NCBI RefSeq assembly: GCF_018130545.1
Contig: NZ_JAFCKF010000001.1
Span: forward strand, 930,001 to 994,000
Direction: 5' to 3'
Length of the DNA stretch: 64,000 nucleotides
From: Bradyrhizobium tropiciagri
GTDB taxonomy: Bacteria > Pseudomonadota > Alphaproteobacteria > Rhizobiales > Xanthobacteraceae
Shown: piece after piece, positions 8,068 to 16,134 of the stretch
Numbering within the stretch: the first letter of the stretch is position 1
Layout: each line of letters begins with the position of its first letter
Made by a program: the position numbers and the translations under genes
Notes under the pieces: generated by a model
The model's database searches: none
What the model saw: the letters and a program-made list of their open reading frames with translations, nothing else
Told to the model about the DNA's origin: nothing

Positions 8068-8646
8068 ATGGCGGGGCGTGGGTACACCATTTTCGACACG
8101 GCAATCGGCCGATGCGGAATCGCATGGGGCGAAGCCGGCATCGCCGGCGTGCAGCTTCCCGAGCAGCGCGAGATCGAAACCCGCAGGCGGCTGTTCAAGC
8201 TCTATCCCGATGCACGCGAGATGCGGCCGCCCGAGGAGGTCGAGGTCGCGATCGAGGGCATCGCCGCGATCATGCGCAGCGGCGATGGCGACCTCTCGGG
8301 CGTTGCGCTCGATATCAGCGGGATCCCGGCGTTCGATCAGCGCGTCTACCAGATTGTCCGCGCCATTCCCCGCGGCGAGACCCGGACCTATGACGAGGTG
8401 GCGAGCGCCTTGCGCGCCTCCGGCGCGGTCTATTCAGTGGCGCAGGCGCTCGGCCGCAATCCGTTCATGATCATCGTGCCCTGCCATCGCGTGCTCGAGG
8501 CGGGGCAAAATGCCGACCGGATATCGCCGAACGGCGGTAGCGTCTCGAAGCGGCGCCTGCTCTCGATCGAGGGCGCCCAATTGAACGCCAGCAAGACCCT
8601 GTTCGACGTGTTGCTGCCCGTTGCGCGACCCCGGCCGCAAGCCTAA
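8068..8646 (+). CDS. ogt: methylated-DNA-[protein]-cysteine S-methyltransferase
   Basis: 192 residues. The C-terminal active-site block reads IIVPCHRVLEAGQ, with the alkyl-accepting Cys in PCHR. It is preceded by IPRGETRTYDEVASALR (the winged-helix DNA-binding region) and VAQALGRNP. The enzyme removes O6-alkyl groups from guanine in a single-use reaction. I chose the ATG at 8068 because the conserved N-terminal domain begins GYTIFDTAIG just after it. An ATG at 8041 and a GTG at 8005 are in frame but have no clear ribosome site. The AraC gene follows after nine bases, suggesting co-transcription. Confidence 0.92.
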   Translation: MAGRGYTIFDTAIGRCGIAWGEAGIAGVQLPEQREIETRRRLFKLYPDAREMRPPEEVEVAIEGIAAIMRSGDGDLSGVALDISGIPAFDQRVYQIVRAIPRGETRTYDEVASALRASGAVYSVAQALGRNPFMIIVPCHRVLEAGQNADRISPNGGSVSKRRLLSIEGAQLNASKTLFDVLLPVARPRPQA

Positions 8647-8655
8647 ATCTGGGGT

Positions 8656-9495
8656 ATGACCGATACCACGCTGCTGCAGCGCGATCGCATCAAGGTGAAC
8701 GAGTTTCGCTGCACGGCGGAGCCCGGCGACAAGCCGTTCGTCGAGCAGTTCGCCTGCCATTCAGTGTCCTATGTGCGCAGCGGCAGCTTCGGCTGCCATT
8801 GCCGCGGCCGCTTCCACGAGCTGGTGGCGGGCTCGATCCTGGTCGGCCATCCCGGCGACGAATACACCTGCACCCACGACCATGTGGTCGGTGACGAATG
8901 CCTGTCGTTCTTCCTGGATCCGGAGCTGGTTGAGACGATCGGCGACCAGACCTCAGTCTGGCAGGTCGGCGCGGTGCCGCCGCTGCCGGAATTGATGGTG
9001 ATCGGCGAGCTCGCCCAAACGGCGGCAGCTGGCAACAGCGACGTCGGCCTCGACGAGGTCGGTCACCTCTTCGCCAGCCGCCTTGTTGAGCTCGTCTCGG
9101 ACCGCAAAGCAAAGCCCCTCACCGCAGCCCTGCGCGATCGCCGCCGCGCCGTTGAAACCGCGCTGTGGATCGACGCCAATTCGCACCATCAAATCGATCT
9201 CGACGATGCCGCGGAGCAGGCCGGCTTAAGCACCTTCCATTTCCTGCGGCTGTTCTCCGCGGTGCTCGGCGTCACCCCGCATCAATATCTTGTGCGCTCG
9301 CGGCTGCGCCATGCGGCGCGGCGGCTGGTCGATGACGACAGTCCGGTCACCGACATCGCCTATGACGTCGGCTTCGGCGATCTCTCCAATTTCGTGCGCA
9401 GCTTCCACCGCGCCGCCGGCGCCTCGCCGCTGAAATTCCGCCAGGCCTCCCGCGGCGACCGCAAGATTCTCCAAGAACGCCTTGCGCTGCAATAG
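8656..9495 (+). CDS. AraC family transcriptional regulator
   Basis: 279 residues. The N-terminal half is a cupin-like sensing region with several Cys/His residues ([20 protein letters not shown]). The last ~100 residues carry the double helix-turn-helix of AraC/XylS proteins: [20 protein letters not shown], then [20 protein letters not shown]. It sits nine bases after the repair methyltransferase gene, recalling Ada-type pairing of a regulator and a methyltransferase, but the regulator has no methyltransferase domain. Ligand and targets are unknown. Confidence 0.93.
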   Translation: MTDTTLLQRDRIKVNEFRCTAEPGDKPFVEQFACHSVSYVRSGSFGCHCRGRFHELVAGSILVGHPGDEYTCTHDHVVGDECLSFFLDPELVETIGDQTSVWQVGAVPPLPELMVIGELAQTAAAGNSDVGLDEVGHLFASRLVELVSDRKAKPLTAALRDRRRAVETALWIDANSHHQIDLDDAAEQAGLSTFHFLRLFSAVLGVTPHQYLVRSRLRHAARRLVDDDSPVTDIAYDVGFGDLSNFVRSFHRAAGASPLKFRQASRGDRKILQERLALQ

Positions 9496-9551
9496 CTAGG
9501 TTCCTCCGGTCCGCGCGTCCGTCGACGCGCCCAACGACCGGAGACCTCATC

Positions 9552-9911
9552 ATGTACGACCATATCGGATTGCGCGTCGCCGACCTCGACGCCAGCGTGC
9601 GCTTCTACACCGCGGTGCTGGCGCCGCTCGGCTTCGTGCTGTGCTCGCGCGACGACAGCGGCGCCGGCTTCGGCCCCAAGGGCGAGCCCGCGCTCTGGCT
9701 GCATCTGCACAAGGGCAAAGCCCAGGGCGGCGCGCACATCGCGTTCCGCGCCCCGAGCCACGATGCGATCAAGACATTCCACAGCGCGGGCCTGAAGGCC
9801 GGCGGCAAGGACAATGGCGCGGCGGGCCACCGCAAGGATTACAGCCCGACCTATTACGCGGCGTTCCTGCTCGATCCCGATGGCAACAATGTCGAGGCGG
9901 TGTCGACTTGA
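9552..9911 (+). CDS. VOC family (glyoxalase/bleomycin-resistance-like) protein
   Basis: 119 residues, one vicinal-oxygen-chelate module pair. It starts YDHIGLRVADLDASVRFYTAVL (metal-side His), has GGAHIAFRAPSHDAI in the middle and ends with LLDPDGNNVEAV, where the Glu is the usual last metal ligand. The enzyme activity is unknown; single-domain members act as dioxygenases, lyases or binding proteins. It shares direction with the AraC gene (57 bases upstream). Confidence 0.9.
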   Translation: MYDHIGLRVADLDASVRFYTAVLAPLGFVLCSRDDSGAGFGPKGEPALWLHLHKGKAQGGAHIAFRAPSHDAIKTFHSAGLKAGGKDNGAAGHRKDYSPTYYAAFLLDPDGNNVEAVST

Positions 9912-9920
9912 GGCTCAACC

Positions 9921-10004
9921 GTCATTGCGATGAGCGAAGCGACGAAGCAATCCACGCATTTCATTCCGCTGTGAGATGGATTGCTTCGCTTCGCTCGCAA
10001 TGAC
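9921..10004. repeat. extragenic palindromic repeat
   Basis: GTCATTGCGA...GAAGCAATCCA at the left is mirrored by TGGATTGCTTCGC...TCGCAATGAC at the right, with a ~20-base centre. It lies between the VOC and SRPBCC genes. It belongs to the dispersed palindromes typical of Bradyrhizobium genomes. Confidence 0.8.
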
Positions 10005-10040
10005 CAATTTTCAAACTCAAAATAGCAAGGACCGAATCCC

Positions 10041-10457
10041 ATGGCTTCCATTCAAAAGGACATCCCGATCGACGCCCCGGCCGACCACGTCTGGGACGCG
10101 CTGCGCGATTTCGGCGCGCTGCATACGCGGCTGGTGCCGGGCTTCGTCACCGGCACGCAACTCGACGGCGACGTTCGCACCGTGACTTTCAGCAACGGCA
10201 CCGTGGCGCGCGAGACGCTGGTCGATTGCGACGACAAGCGACGACGTCTGGTCTATGCGATCACCAGCGAGCGGCTGACGCAGCATTCCGCCTCGGTGCA
10301 GGTGTTCGCCGATGGCGACACGCGCTGCCGGGTGGTGTGGATCGCCGACGTGCTACCGCACGAGGTCGCGCCCTACATGGACACGCAGATGGACCTCGGA
10401 GCGGCGGCGATGCAGGCGGCGCAGGCGAAATCGGCCAGGGAGAAGAACGCGGCGTGA
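10041..10457 (+). CDS. SRPBCC (START/polyketide cyclase-like) family protein
   Basis: 138 residues with the helix-grip pattern: SIQKDIPIDAPADHVWDALRDFGALHTRLVPGF at the N-terminus, then alternating strands (RTVTFSNGTVARETLVD, RLVYAITSER). The C-terminal helix ends LGAAAMQAAQAKSA. Such proteins bind hydrophobic ligands in an internal cavity and only some are enzymes. No catalytic assignment is possible. A palindromic repeat separates it from the VOC gene. Confidence 0.87.
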   Translation: MASIQKDIPIDAPADHVWDALRDFGALHTRLVPGFVTGTQLDGDVRTVTFSNGTVARETLVDCDDKRRRLVYAITSERLTQHSASVQVFADGDTRCRVVWIADVLPHEVAPYMDTQMDLGAAAMQAAQAKSAREKNAA

Positions 10458-10467
10458 AGTATCTTTG

Positions 10468-10600
10468 ACCGTCACCCTGAGGAGGCCGCGAAGCGGCCTT
10501 CTCGAAGGGCGACAGCCCAGCTGGTTTCCAGGAGTGCACGCCGAAGCACCGGGGCCGTCGATCCTTCGAGACGCGCTGCGCGCTCCTCAGGATGACGGTC
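10468..10600. repeat. extragenic palindromic repeat (CCTGAGGAG family)
   Basis: GACCGTCACCCTGAGGAGG on the left is mirrored by GCTCCTCAGGATGACGGTC on the right. It sits between convergent genes (SRPBCC and MATE). A related copy is seen at about 61937-62042. Confidence 0.8.
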
Positions 10601-10607
10601 TGATAGA

Positions 10608-12050
10608 CTAAGACAGCGCCGGTTGCGCCGCGCCGACCGGCGCTGATTTGCCCCAGCGCGTCAGGATCACGCTGAGGCAGGAGAGCACGCCGAGCACGCC
10701 CATCGAGGCGGCGGCGAGTGCGAAGAAGTTCTGTGCACTCGCCTCATGCGTCGACAGCCACCAGCCGCCGGTGCCGATGAAGATCAGCCGCGCGGTCTGC
10801 GCCAGTACCGGGCCCAGCACCTTCGCCGCCCCCTGCGAGGAGAAATACATCGACATCGCAAGCCCGATGAAGGCGTACATCGGCGCGGCGGTCGAGAGAT
10901 ATTGATGGCTGGTCGCCCGCACATGCGGATCGCTGGTGAACAGATTGACCCAGAGATCGGGGAAGACGGCGATGAAGCTGCCGACCACACCGACCGCGAG
11001 GAACGACAGCGTGCCGGCAGTCCAGGCGATGCGCCGCGCCCGCGCGACGCGCTCGGCGCCAACTGCCATGCCGATCATCGGCACCGAGGCGATGCCGACC
11101 GCGAAGGCGACCGAGGTCAGCATGAATTCGAGCCGCGCGCCGATGCCGTAGCCGGCGAGCACCGCGGTGCCGAACTGCGCCAGCATATGGGTGAAGATCG
11201 AGATCGTCAGAACCGATTGCAGCGGTGAGAAGCAGGAAACGGCGCCGACCCTGAGGATGTCGATGAACATCGCCCATTGCACGCGCAGTCCCCTCAGCTT
11301 CGGCTTTACCCGGGCGCGGCCCGAGAACAGATACCAGCCCATCACGCTGATGCTGATCGAATAGGCGATCAGCGAACCCGCCGCGACGCCGCGCATACCG
11401 AATTGCGGCACCGGACCGAGGCCGAGCCCGAGCGTGCCGCCGAGGATGATCTGGCATACCGCCGACGACAGGATCATGGTCGACGGCAGCTTCATGTTGC
11501 CGGTGCCGCGCAGGATGCCGGCCATCGTGTTCATCAGCCAGGGCAGGATCGCGCCGCCGAAGAAGATCTGCGAATAGGCGATCGCCTGCGCCAGCACGTT
11601 GCCGCGGCCGCCGAGCAGTTCGAGCAAACGCGGGCCGAAGATCAGCATGCCCAGCATGAAGGTGAGACCAAACGTCAGTCCGATCATCAGCGCATGCATG
11701 GCGAGCGTCGAGGCGCGATCGATCTCGCCGGCGCCGAGCGCGCGTGCGATCGCGGATGCAACGCCGCCGCCCATCGCGCCGCCGGACATCGTCATGGTCA
11801 GGATCACGCAGGGAAACAGCAGCGCCATCGCCGCCAACGACTCGACGCCGAGCCGGCCGATATAGGAGGTCTCGGCAATGACAACGCAGGTGCCGGCGGA
11901 GAGCGCGATCACGTTGGGCCATGCAAGCCACAACAGCGTGCGCAGAATCGGCCCGTCGAGCAGCGCATTGCGCGCCGGCCTGGTCACTGGCGGCGGCAGC
12001 GGCCGTTCTTGTTCGTCGACAGGAATTTCGGCGAGGCCGAGATCGGACAT
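10608..12050 (-). CDS. MATE family multidrug/drug-Na+(H+) antiporter
   Basis: 480 residues with about twelve hydrophobic helices in the two-fold MatE arrangement. The N-half starts ILRTLLWLAWPNVIALSAG and has YIGRLGVESLAAMALLFP. The C-half has AGYGIGARLEFMLTSVAFAVG and GMAVGAERVARARR. These are standard MATE landmarks. It exports cationic or toxic compounds using an ion gradient. I chose the ATG at 12050 because GGGAG lies five bases upstream; an ATG twelve codons earlier lacks one. No local regulator is adjacent. Confidence 0.93.
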   Translation of the reverse strand: MSDLGLAEIPVDEQERPLPPPVTRPARNALLDGPILRTLLWLAWPNVIALSAGTCVVIAETSYIGRLGVESLAAMALLFPCVILTMTMSGGAMGGGVASAIARALGAGEIDRASTLAMHALMIGLTFGLTFMLGMLIFGPRLLELLGGRGNVLAQAIAYSQIFFGGAILPWLMNTMAGILRGTGNMKLPSTMILSSAVCQIILGGTLGLGLGPVPQFGMRGVAAGSLIAYSISISVMGWYLFSGRARVKPKLRGLRVQWAMFIDILRVGAVSCFSPLQSVLTISIFTHMLAQFGTAVLAGYGIGARLEFMLTSVAFAVGIASVPMIGMAVGAERVARARRIAWTAGTLSFLAVGVVGSFIAVFPDLWVNLFTSDPHVRATSHQYLSTAAPMYAFIGLAMSMYFSSQGAAKVLGPVLAQTARLIFIGTGGWWLSTHEASAQNFFALAAASMGVLGVLSCLSVILTRWGKSAPVGAAQPALS

Positions 12051-12179
12051 TTCCACTCCCACGCGCGATCTGGGGAGCCGCGCCATGGTGTTTCCCTACC
12101 ATGGCAGCAGCGGAATCCACGTGCGCGGGACGCAAGGGGGGCCTGCGCGATTGCAGGTGAACCCAGATGAACCTCTGAT

Positions 12180-13229
12180 CTAGCCGATCGACCAGACGAA
12201 CGGCGCGGCGGCGGTGCTGTTCGGCCTCAGATGCACCGGAATGTGCCGTCCGCAGCCGGCCGCCAGGCCTTCGAACAGGCCAGTCAATACGCTGGCGCAG
12301 GCCGGATGATAGTCGGCCACATCGGCCATCAGCTTCCAGCCCTGCTGGCGGATCTCGAACTGGCCCTCGGACTCGCTGATGTCTGCGATATCATCCTGCG
12401 ACTCGAACAGCGTGCGCAAGAATGCGGCAAATTCCGTGGCACGGCCACGGCTGCCGCCGAGCGCCTGCGCGACCTCGTCGAAATACTGCATGCCAATCAG
12501 TTTGCCGGTGAGATGCAGCAGATAGCTCGCATCCTCGGGCCCGAACACCTGCACGATCACGGGCGCGGCCGTCTTCACATATTCCATCGCGTAGTTGCGA
12601 TACGCCTTCTCCAACCGCGGCTTCGGCCAGCTGTCGACCGGCAACGCCGGCGCGGTCATCGGATCGAACGCCGGCGCCTCGAGATGGCGCGCGAACACCA
12701 GGCGCTGGTCGAGCTCGAGCGGATGATCATATTCGCAGTAATAGCCTTCGAGCCCGTCCTGGCCGTCGACGCTCTGCTTGGTGCAGACGAAGCCGAGCCT
12801 GAGATCGCCGAGCGCGACACCGTTGTTGGCGTGCCAGCCGCGCAGCATCGCGCGCGAGACCTCGCCGGGCACGCCGCAGATCGCGGTGCCCTTCCAGATC
12901 CAGCGCGGCGGCGGATAGCGTATCCAGGCCTTGCGGTCGGTCTCATGCATGTATTCGACATGTACGCCGCCGATCCAGTTGGAGAGATAGTGATACTGCG
13001 CGGCCGCGACCGCCGGCGGCAGGCCGTCGAGGCCGAGCTTCTTCAGGCCGGGCAGGAAGCGCTCCTGCTGCTGGCGGCGAAACACGCGGAAGACGAACTC
13101 GGCGGCATCAGCGGTGCCGCGGCGCGTGACAACTGTGAGGATCAGCCCGGTGAAGAAGGCGTGATAGAGATCGGCGACGCTGCGCCACTTCCGCCATTGC
13201 GCCTCGCGCGCGTCCTGCTCTCCGATCAT
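12180..13229 (-). CDS. uncharacterised soluble protein, 349 residues
   Basis: Start ATG 13229, with GGGAG five bases upstream (13234-13238). I do not recognise the family. The sequence is soluble, rich in aromatic residues and punctuated by conserved-looking blocks: YLSNWIGGVHVEYMHETDRKAWIRYPPPRW, CGVPGEV, CTKQSVDG and a C-terminal DVADYHPACASVL. The coding pattern (few rare codons, balanced composition) supports a real gene. It is in the same direction as the MATE gene, about 130 bases upstream of it. Confidence 0.75.
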   Translation of the reverse strand: MIGEQDAREAQWRKWRSVADLYHAFFTGLILTVVTRRGTADAAEFVFRVFRRQQQERFLPGLKKLGLDGLPPAVAAAQYHYLSNWIGGVHVEYMHETDRKAWIRYPPPRWIWKGTAICGVPGEVSRAMLRGWHANNGVALGDLRLGFVCTKQSVDGQDGLEGYYCEYDHPLELDQRLVFARHLEAPAFDPMTAPALPVDSWPKPRLEKAYRNYAMEYVKTAAPVIVQVFGPEDASYLLHLTGKLIGMQYFDEVAQALGGSRGRATEFAAFLRTLFESQDDIADISESEGQFEIRQQGWKLMADVADYHPACASVLTGLFEGLAAGCGRHIPVHLRPNSTAAAPFVWSIG

Positions 13230-13278
13230 GCTTACTCCCGCTGTTCTTGTTGGCGAGATCAAGCCTCGCGCGCATGAT

Positions 13279-13367
13279 CGTAGCCCGGATGCAGCGAAGC
13301 GCAATCCGGGGCAGCTCAATCCGCGTATGCACCATCCCGGATTTCGCTGCGCTTCATCCGGGCTACG
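13279..13367. repeat. extragenic palindromic repeat (GTAGCCCGGATG family)
   Basis: CGTAGCCCGGATGCAGCGAAGC is mirrored by GCTGCGCTTCATCCGGGCTACG across a ~25-base centre. It lies between two minus-strand genes (dcd-type upstream, 349-residue protein downstream), so it may also affect mRNA stability. Confidence 0.85.
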
Positions 13368-13391
13368 GAATTCCGCGCGCGCGAAACGGAA

Positions 13392-14498
13392 TTACACCCG
13401 GAAATGCTTGGAGAGCTTCAAGCCCTGCGCCTGATAGTTCGAGCCGATGCGCTGGCCATAGAGCGCATCGGGGCGCTCCAGCATGCGTTCATAGACCAGG
13501 CGGCCGACGATCTGGCCATGCTCGAGAATGAACGGCACCTCGCGCGAGCGTACTTCGAGCACGGCGCGCGCGCCCTTGCCGCCGGCGCCGGCATAGCCGA
13601 AGCCGGGATCGAAGAAGCCGGCGTAGTGAACACGGAATTCGCCGACCAGAGGATCGAACGGCACCATCTCCGCGGCGTAGTCCGGCGGCACCTGCACCGC
13701 CTCTTTCGAAGCCAGGATGTAGAACTCGCCGGGATCGAGGATGAGGCTGCCGTCGGAGCGCGCCTTGATCGGCTCCCAGAACTCGTCGACCGAATAGCCG
13801 CCACGGCGATCGATATCGACCACGCCGGTGTGGCGCTTGGCGCGATAGCCGACGAAACCGCCCGAGCTCTCGCCGGAGAGATCGACCGAGAGCGCGACGC
13901 CATGGGTGAGATCGGCATTGTCGGCGTCGACCAGCCGCTCGGCGGCATGCAGCGCATCGAGCTCGTCGGCGGTCAAGGTCGCCTCGCCGATCCGGAAGCG
14001 GACCTGGCTGAGCCGCGAGCCCTCGCGCAGCAGCACGGGAAACGTCTTCGGCGAGATCTCGGCATAGAGTGGGCCGTGATAGCCGGCGCCGATCATGTCG
14101 AAGCGGCGGGTGCCGTCGGCGATCACGCGGGTGAAGACGTCGAGCCGTCCGGTCGAGCTCTTCGGGTTGGCCGCGGCCACGATCTCCGGCGGCAACGCCA
14201 GGCTCTCCAGCAGCGGGACGATGTAGACGCAATTGGTCTCCAGCACCGCGCCGTCCGACAGGTCGATCTCGTGCAGCTTGAGCTGGTCGATCCGCTCGGC
14301 GACGGTGGCATCGGGCCCCGGCAAGAAGCTGGCGCGGACCCGGTAGGCGATGTCGCCAAGCCGCAGGTCGAGGCTCGCCGGCTGGATCTGGCTCTCGACG
14401 AAATCATAGGCGGGCAGAATGAGGCCGGCCTCCGCCATCTCCGCGATCATGCGGTCGGGCAGGATTCCGTTGGATTCATCTTCCAGCGTGAACGACAC
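13392..14498 (-). CDS. dcd: 2'-deoxycytidine 5'-triphosphate deaminase, long form
   Basis: 368 residues, about twice a normal dCTP deaminase, because two dUTPase/DCD-fold halves are joined. The first half has QPASLDLRLGDIAYRVRASF and NPKSSTGRLDVFTRVIADG (the nucleotide-binding S-S/R region). The second has PFDPLVGEFRVHYAGFFDPGFGY and VPFILEHGQIVGRLVYERM. This long type is known from alphaproteobacteria. It supplies dUMP precursors from dCTP. The start is a GTG at 14498, with AGGGA seven bases upstream. It is divergent from metZ. Confidence 0.9.
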   Translation of the reverse strand: MSFTLEDESNGILPDRMIAEMAEAGLILPAYDFVESQIQPASLDLRLGDIAYRVRASFLPGPDATVAERIDQLKLHEIDLSDGAVLETNCVYIVPLLESLALPPEIVAAANPKSSTGRLDVFTRVIADGTRRFDMIGAGYHGPLYAEISPKTFPVLLREGSRLSQVRFRIGEATLTADELDALHAAERLVDADNADLTHGVALSVDLSGESSGGFVGYRAKRHTGVVDIDRRGGYSVDEFWEPIKARSDGSLILDPGEFYILASKEAVQVPPDYAAEMVPFDPLVGEFRVHYAGFFDPGFGYAGAGGKGARAVLEVRSREVPFILEHGQIVGRLVYERMLERPDALYGQRIGSNYQAQGLKLSKHFRV

Positions 14499-14588
14499 GG
14501 CACGGTCCCTCGGGATGGCCTAAAATCATACTCCAGGCGGCCATCAAGCCCCAAAACATGGGCTTTTACGGGTTATCCGATGACCGTC

Positions 14589-14617
14589 TTGACGGAAAGG
14601 GCGCGAGGGAATATCAG
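14589..14617 (+). promoter_or_regulatory. putative promoter of the SAM-II/metZ unit
   Basis: TTGACG (14589-14594) and TATCAG (14612-14617) are 17 bases apart. The expected start point, near 14624, lies just before the riboswitch aptamer. Confidence 0.55.
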
Positions 14618-14629
14618 CTGCACTTATCC

Positions 14630-14684
14630 CGTGGTGATTTGAGCCGGCCGGCTTGCAGCCACGTTAAATAAGTCGCTAAACAGG
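14630..14684 (+). ncRNA. SAM-II riboswitch (metA/metZ leader aptamer)
   Basis: The stretch GTGGTGATTTGAGCCGGCCG, then GCTTGCAGCCACGTTAAA and finally GTCGCTAAA, is the classical SAM-II consensus. The P1 stem is CGTGG (14630-14634) with CCACG (14659-14663). The A-rich GTTAAATAAG and CGCTAAA segments form the pseudoknot side. The class binds S-adenosylmethionine and represses methionine-synthesis genes in Rhizobiales. It sits about 95 bases upstream of the metZ start codon. Confidence 0.93.
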
Positions 14685-14701
14685 CCGGGGACAGTGTGAT
14701 C

Positions 14702-14736
14702 CCGGCTTGTGGAGGTTTCTCCAGGCCGGTTTTTTT
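14702..14736 (+). terminator. intrinsic terminator in the metZ leader (attenuator)
   Basis: CCGGC (14702-14706) pairs with GCCGG (14725-14729) and TGGAG (14710-14714) with CTCCA (14719-14723), around the loop GTTT. Seven T residues (14730-14736) follow at once. An alternative hairpin, GCCGGG (14684-14689) with CCCGGC (14701-14706), would consume the left arm. The two are mutually exclusive. Confidence 0.75.
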
Positions 14737-14777
14737 GTGGCCATTTTCGAAAGGAAAATGGCCACTTCGGAGGTCAC

Positions 14778-15971
14778 ATGTCTGAATCGAAGGATACCGC
14801 CCGCTTTCGTCCCGAAACCCGCCTGGTCCATGGCGGCACGCTCCGCTCGCAGTTCGGCGAGACGTCGGAAGGGCTATTTCTCACCCAGGGCTACGTCTAC
14901 GACAGCGCCGAGCAATGCGAGGCGCGTTTCAAGGGCCAGGATCCCGGCTTCATCTATTCGCGCTATTCCAACCCGACCATTGCGATGTTCGAGCGCCGCA
15001 TGATCGAGCTCGAGGGCGCGGAAGCCGCGCGCTCGACCGCGACCGGCATGGCCGCGGTGACCACCGCGATCCTCGCGCCGCTGAAGGCCGGCGATCATGT
15101 GGTGGCGTCCAAGGCGCTGTTCGGCTCCTGCCTTTACGTGGTACAGGATCTGCTGCCGCGCTACGGCATCGAGACCACGCTGGTCGACGGTCTCGATCTC
15201 GACCAATGGCAGCGCGCGTTGCGGCCGAACACCAAGACCTTCTTCCTCGAGAGCCCGACCAATCCGACGCTCGACGTGCTCGATATCGGCGCGATCGCCA
15301 AGATCGCCCACAGCGGCGGTGCCCGGCTGATCGTCGACAACGTGTTCGCGACGCCGATCTGGCAGAGCCCGCTGTCGCTCGGCGCCGACGTCGTGGTCTA
15401 TTCCGCGACCAAGCATATCGACGGCCAGGGCCGCTGTCTCGGCGGCGTCATCCTGTCGTCGGAGGCCTTCATCGCCGAGCACATCCACAATTTCATGCGC
15501 CAGACCGGCCCGTCGCTGTCGCCGTTCAACGCCTGGGTGCTGCTGAAGGGGCTGGAGACGCTCGGCGTCCGCGTCCGCGCGCAGACGGAGAACGCGGCGA
15601 AGATCGCCGAGGCGCTGGCCAACCATCCGAAGATCACGCGGCTGGTCTATCCCGGCCGCGCGGATCATCCGCAGGCCGCGACGGTGAAGAAGCAGATGGG
15701 CGCCGGCTCGACGCTGGTTGGCTTCGAGGTGAAGGACGGCAAGGCCGGCGCGTTCCGCTGCCTCAACGCGCTGAAGATCTCGCGCATCTCCAACAATCTC
15801 GGCGATGCCAAGAGCCTGGTCACGCATCCCGCGACCACGACGCATCAGCGTCTGGCGCCGGAGGCCCGCGCCGAGCTCGGCATCAGCGAAGGCTTTATTC
15901 GCTTCTCGGCGGGGCTGGAGCATCCCGACGATCTGATCGAGGATTTCGAGCGGGCGCTGGCGCAGGTCTGA
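14778..15971 (+). CDS. metZ: O-succinylhomoserine sulfhydrylase
   Basis: 397 residues of the Cys/Met-metabolism PLP family. Landmarks are RLVHGGTLRSQFGETSEGLFLTQGY, then YSRYSNPTIAMFE (phosphate-binding Tyr/Arg), ATGMAAVT, LESPTNPTLDVLD, and the PLP lysine in YSATKHIDGQGR. The tail SEGFIRFSAGLEHPDDLIEDF is also typical. It condenses O-succinyl-homoserine with sulfide to homocysteine in the cytosol. Start ATG 14778, with GGAGG four bases upstream. Earlier in-frame starts lie inside the riboswitch terminator. The SAM-II leader directly supports the methionine-pathway role. Confidence 0.95.
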   Translation: MSESKDTARFRPETRLVHGGTLRSQFGETSEGLFLTQGYVYDSAEQCEARFKGQDPGFIYSRYSNPTIAMFERRMIELEGAEAARSTATGMAAVTTAILAPLKAGDHVVASKALFGSCLYVVQDLLPRYGIETTLVDGLDLDQWQRALRPNTKTFFLESPTNPTLDVLDIGAIAKIAHSGGARLIVDNVFATPIWQSPLSLGADVVVYSATKHIDGQGRCLGGVILSSEAFIAEHIHNFMRQTGPSLSPFNAWVLLKGLETLGVRVRAQTENAAKIAEALANHPKITRLVYPGRADHPQAATVKKQMGAGSTLVGFEVKDGKAGAFRCLNALKISRISNNLGDAKSLVTHPATTTHQRLAPEARAELGISEGFIRFSAGLEHPDDLIEDFERALAQV

Positions 15972-16005
15972 GGCAGAGCTGGAAGCCCCAGGTGGGCTGC
16001 GCTCC

Positions 16006-16116
16006 CTCTCCCGCTTGCGGGGGAGGGCTGGGGTGGGGGTTTCTCCACGAGTCACGTCGCGGAGAGACCCCCACCCGCCGCGCTACGCGCGTCGGCCTCC
16101 CCCGCAAGCGGGAGAG
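16006..16116. repeat. perfect 21-bp inverted repeat, extragenic
   Basis: A 21-base arm at 16006-16026 (CTCTCCCGCTTGCGGGGGAG plus G) is exactly mirrored at 16096-16116. A second inner arm pair (GGGTGGGGGTTTCTCC and GGAGAGACCCCCACCC) lies within. It sits between the convergent metZ and SDR genes. Confidence 0.9.
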
Positions 16117-16134
16117 GCAAGGACAAGCAAGCGG

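Noticed and set aside
9921-10600. Tandem palindromes considered as CRISPR or attachment sites
   Set aside because: No regular spacers, no cas genes and no integrase. They fit dispersed extragenic palindromes.
12180-13229. Assignment of the 349-residue protein to L-2-amino-thiazoline-4-carboxylate hydrolase
   Set aside because: Only a vague C-terminal impression; no diagnostic motif could be read, so it is left as uncharacterised.
14709-14777. Upstream start for metZ within the leader
   Set aside because: It would encode residues from the terminator hairpin. GGAGG at 14769-14773 marks the ATG at 14778.
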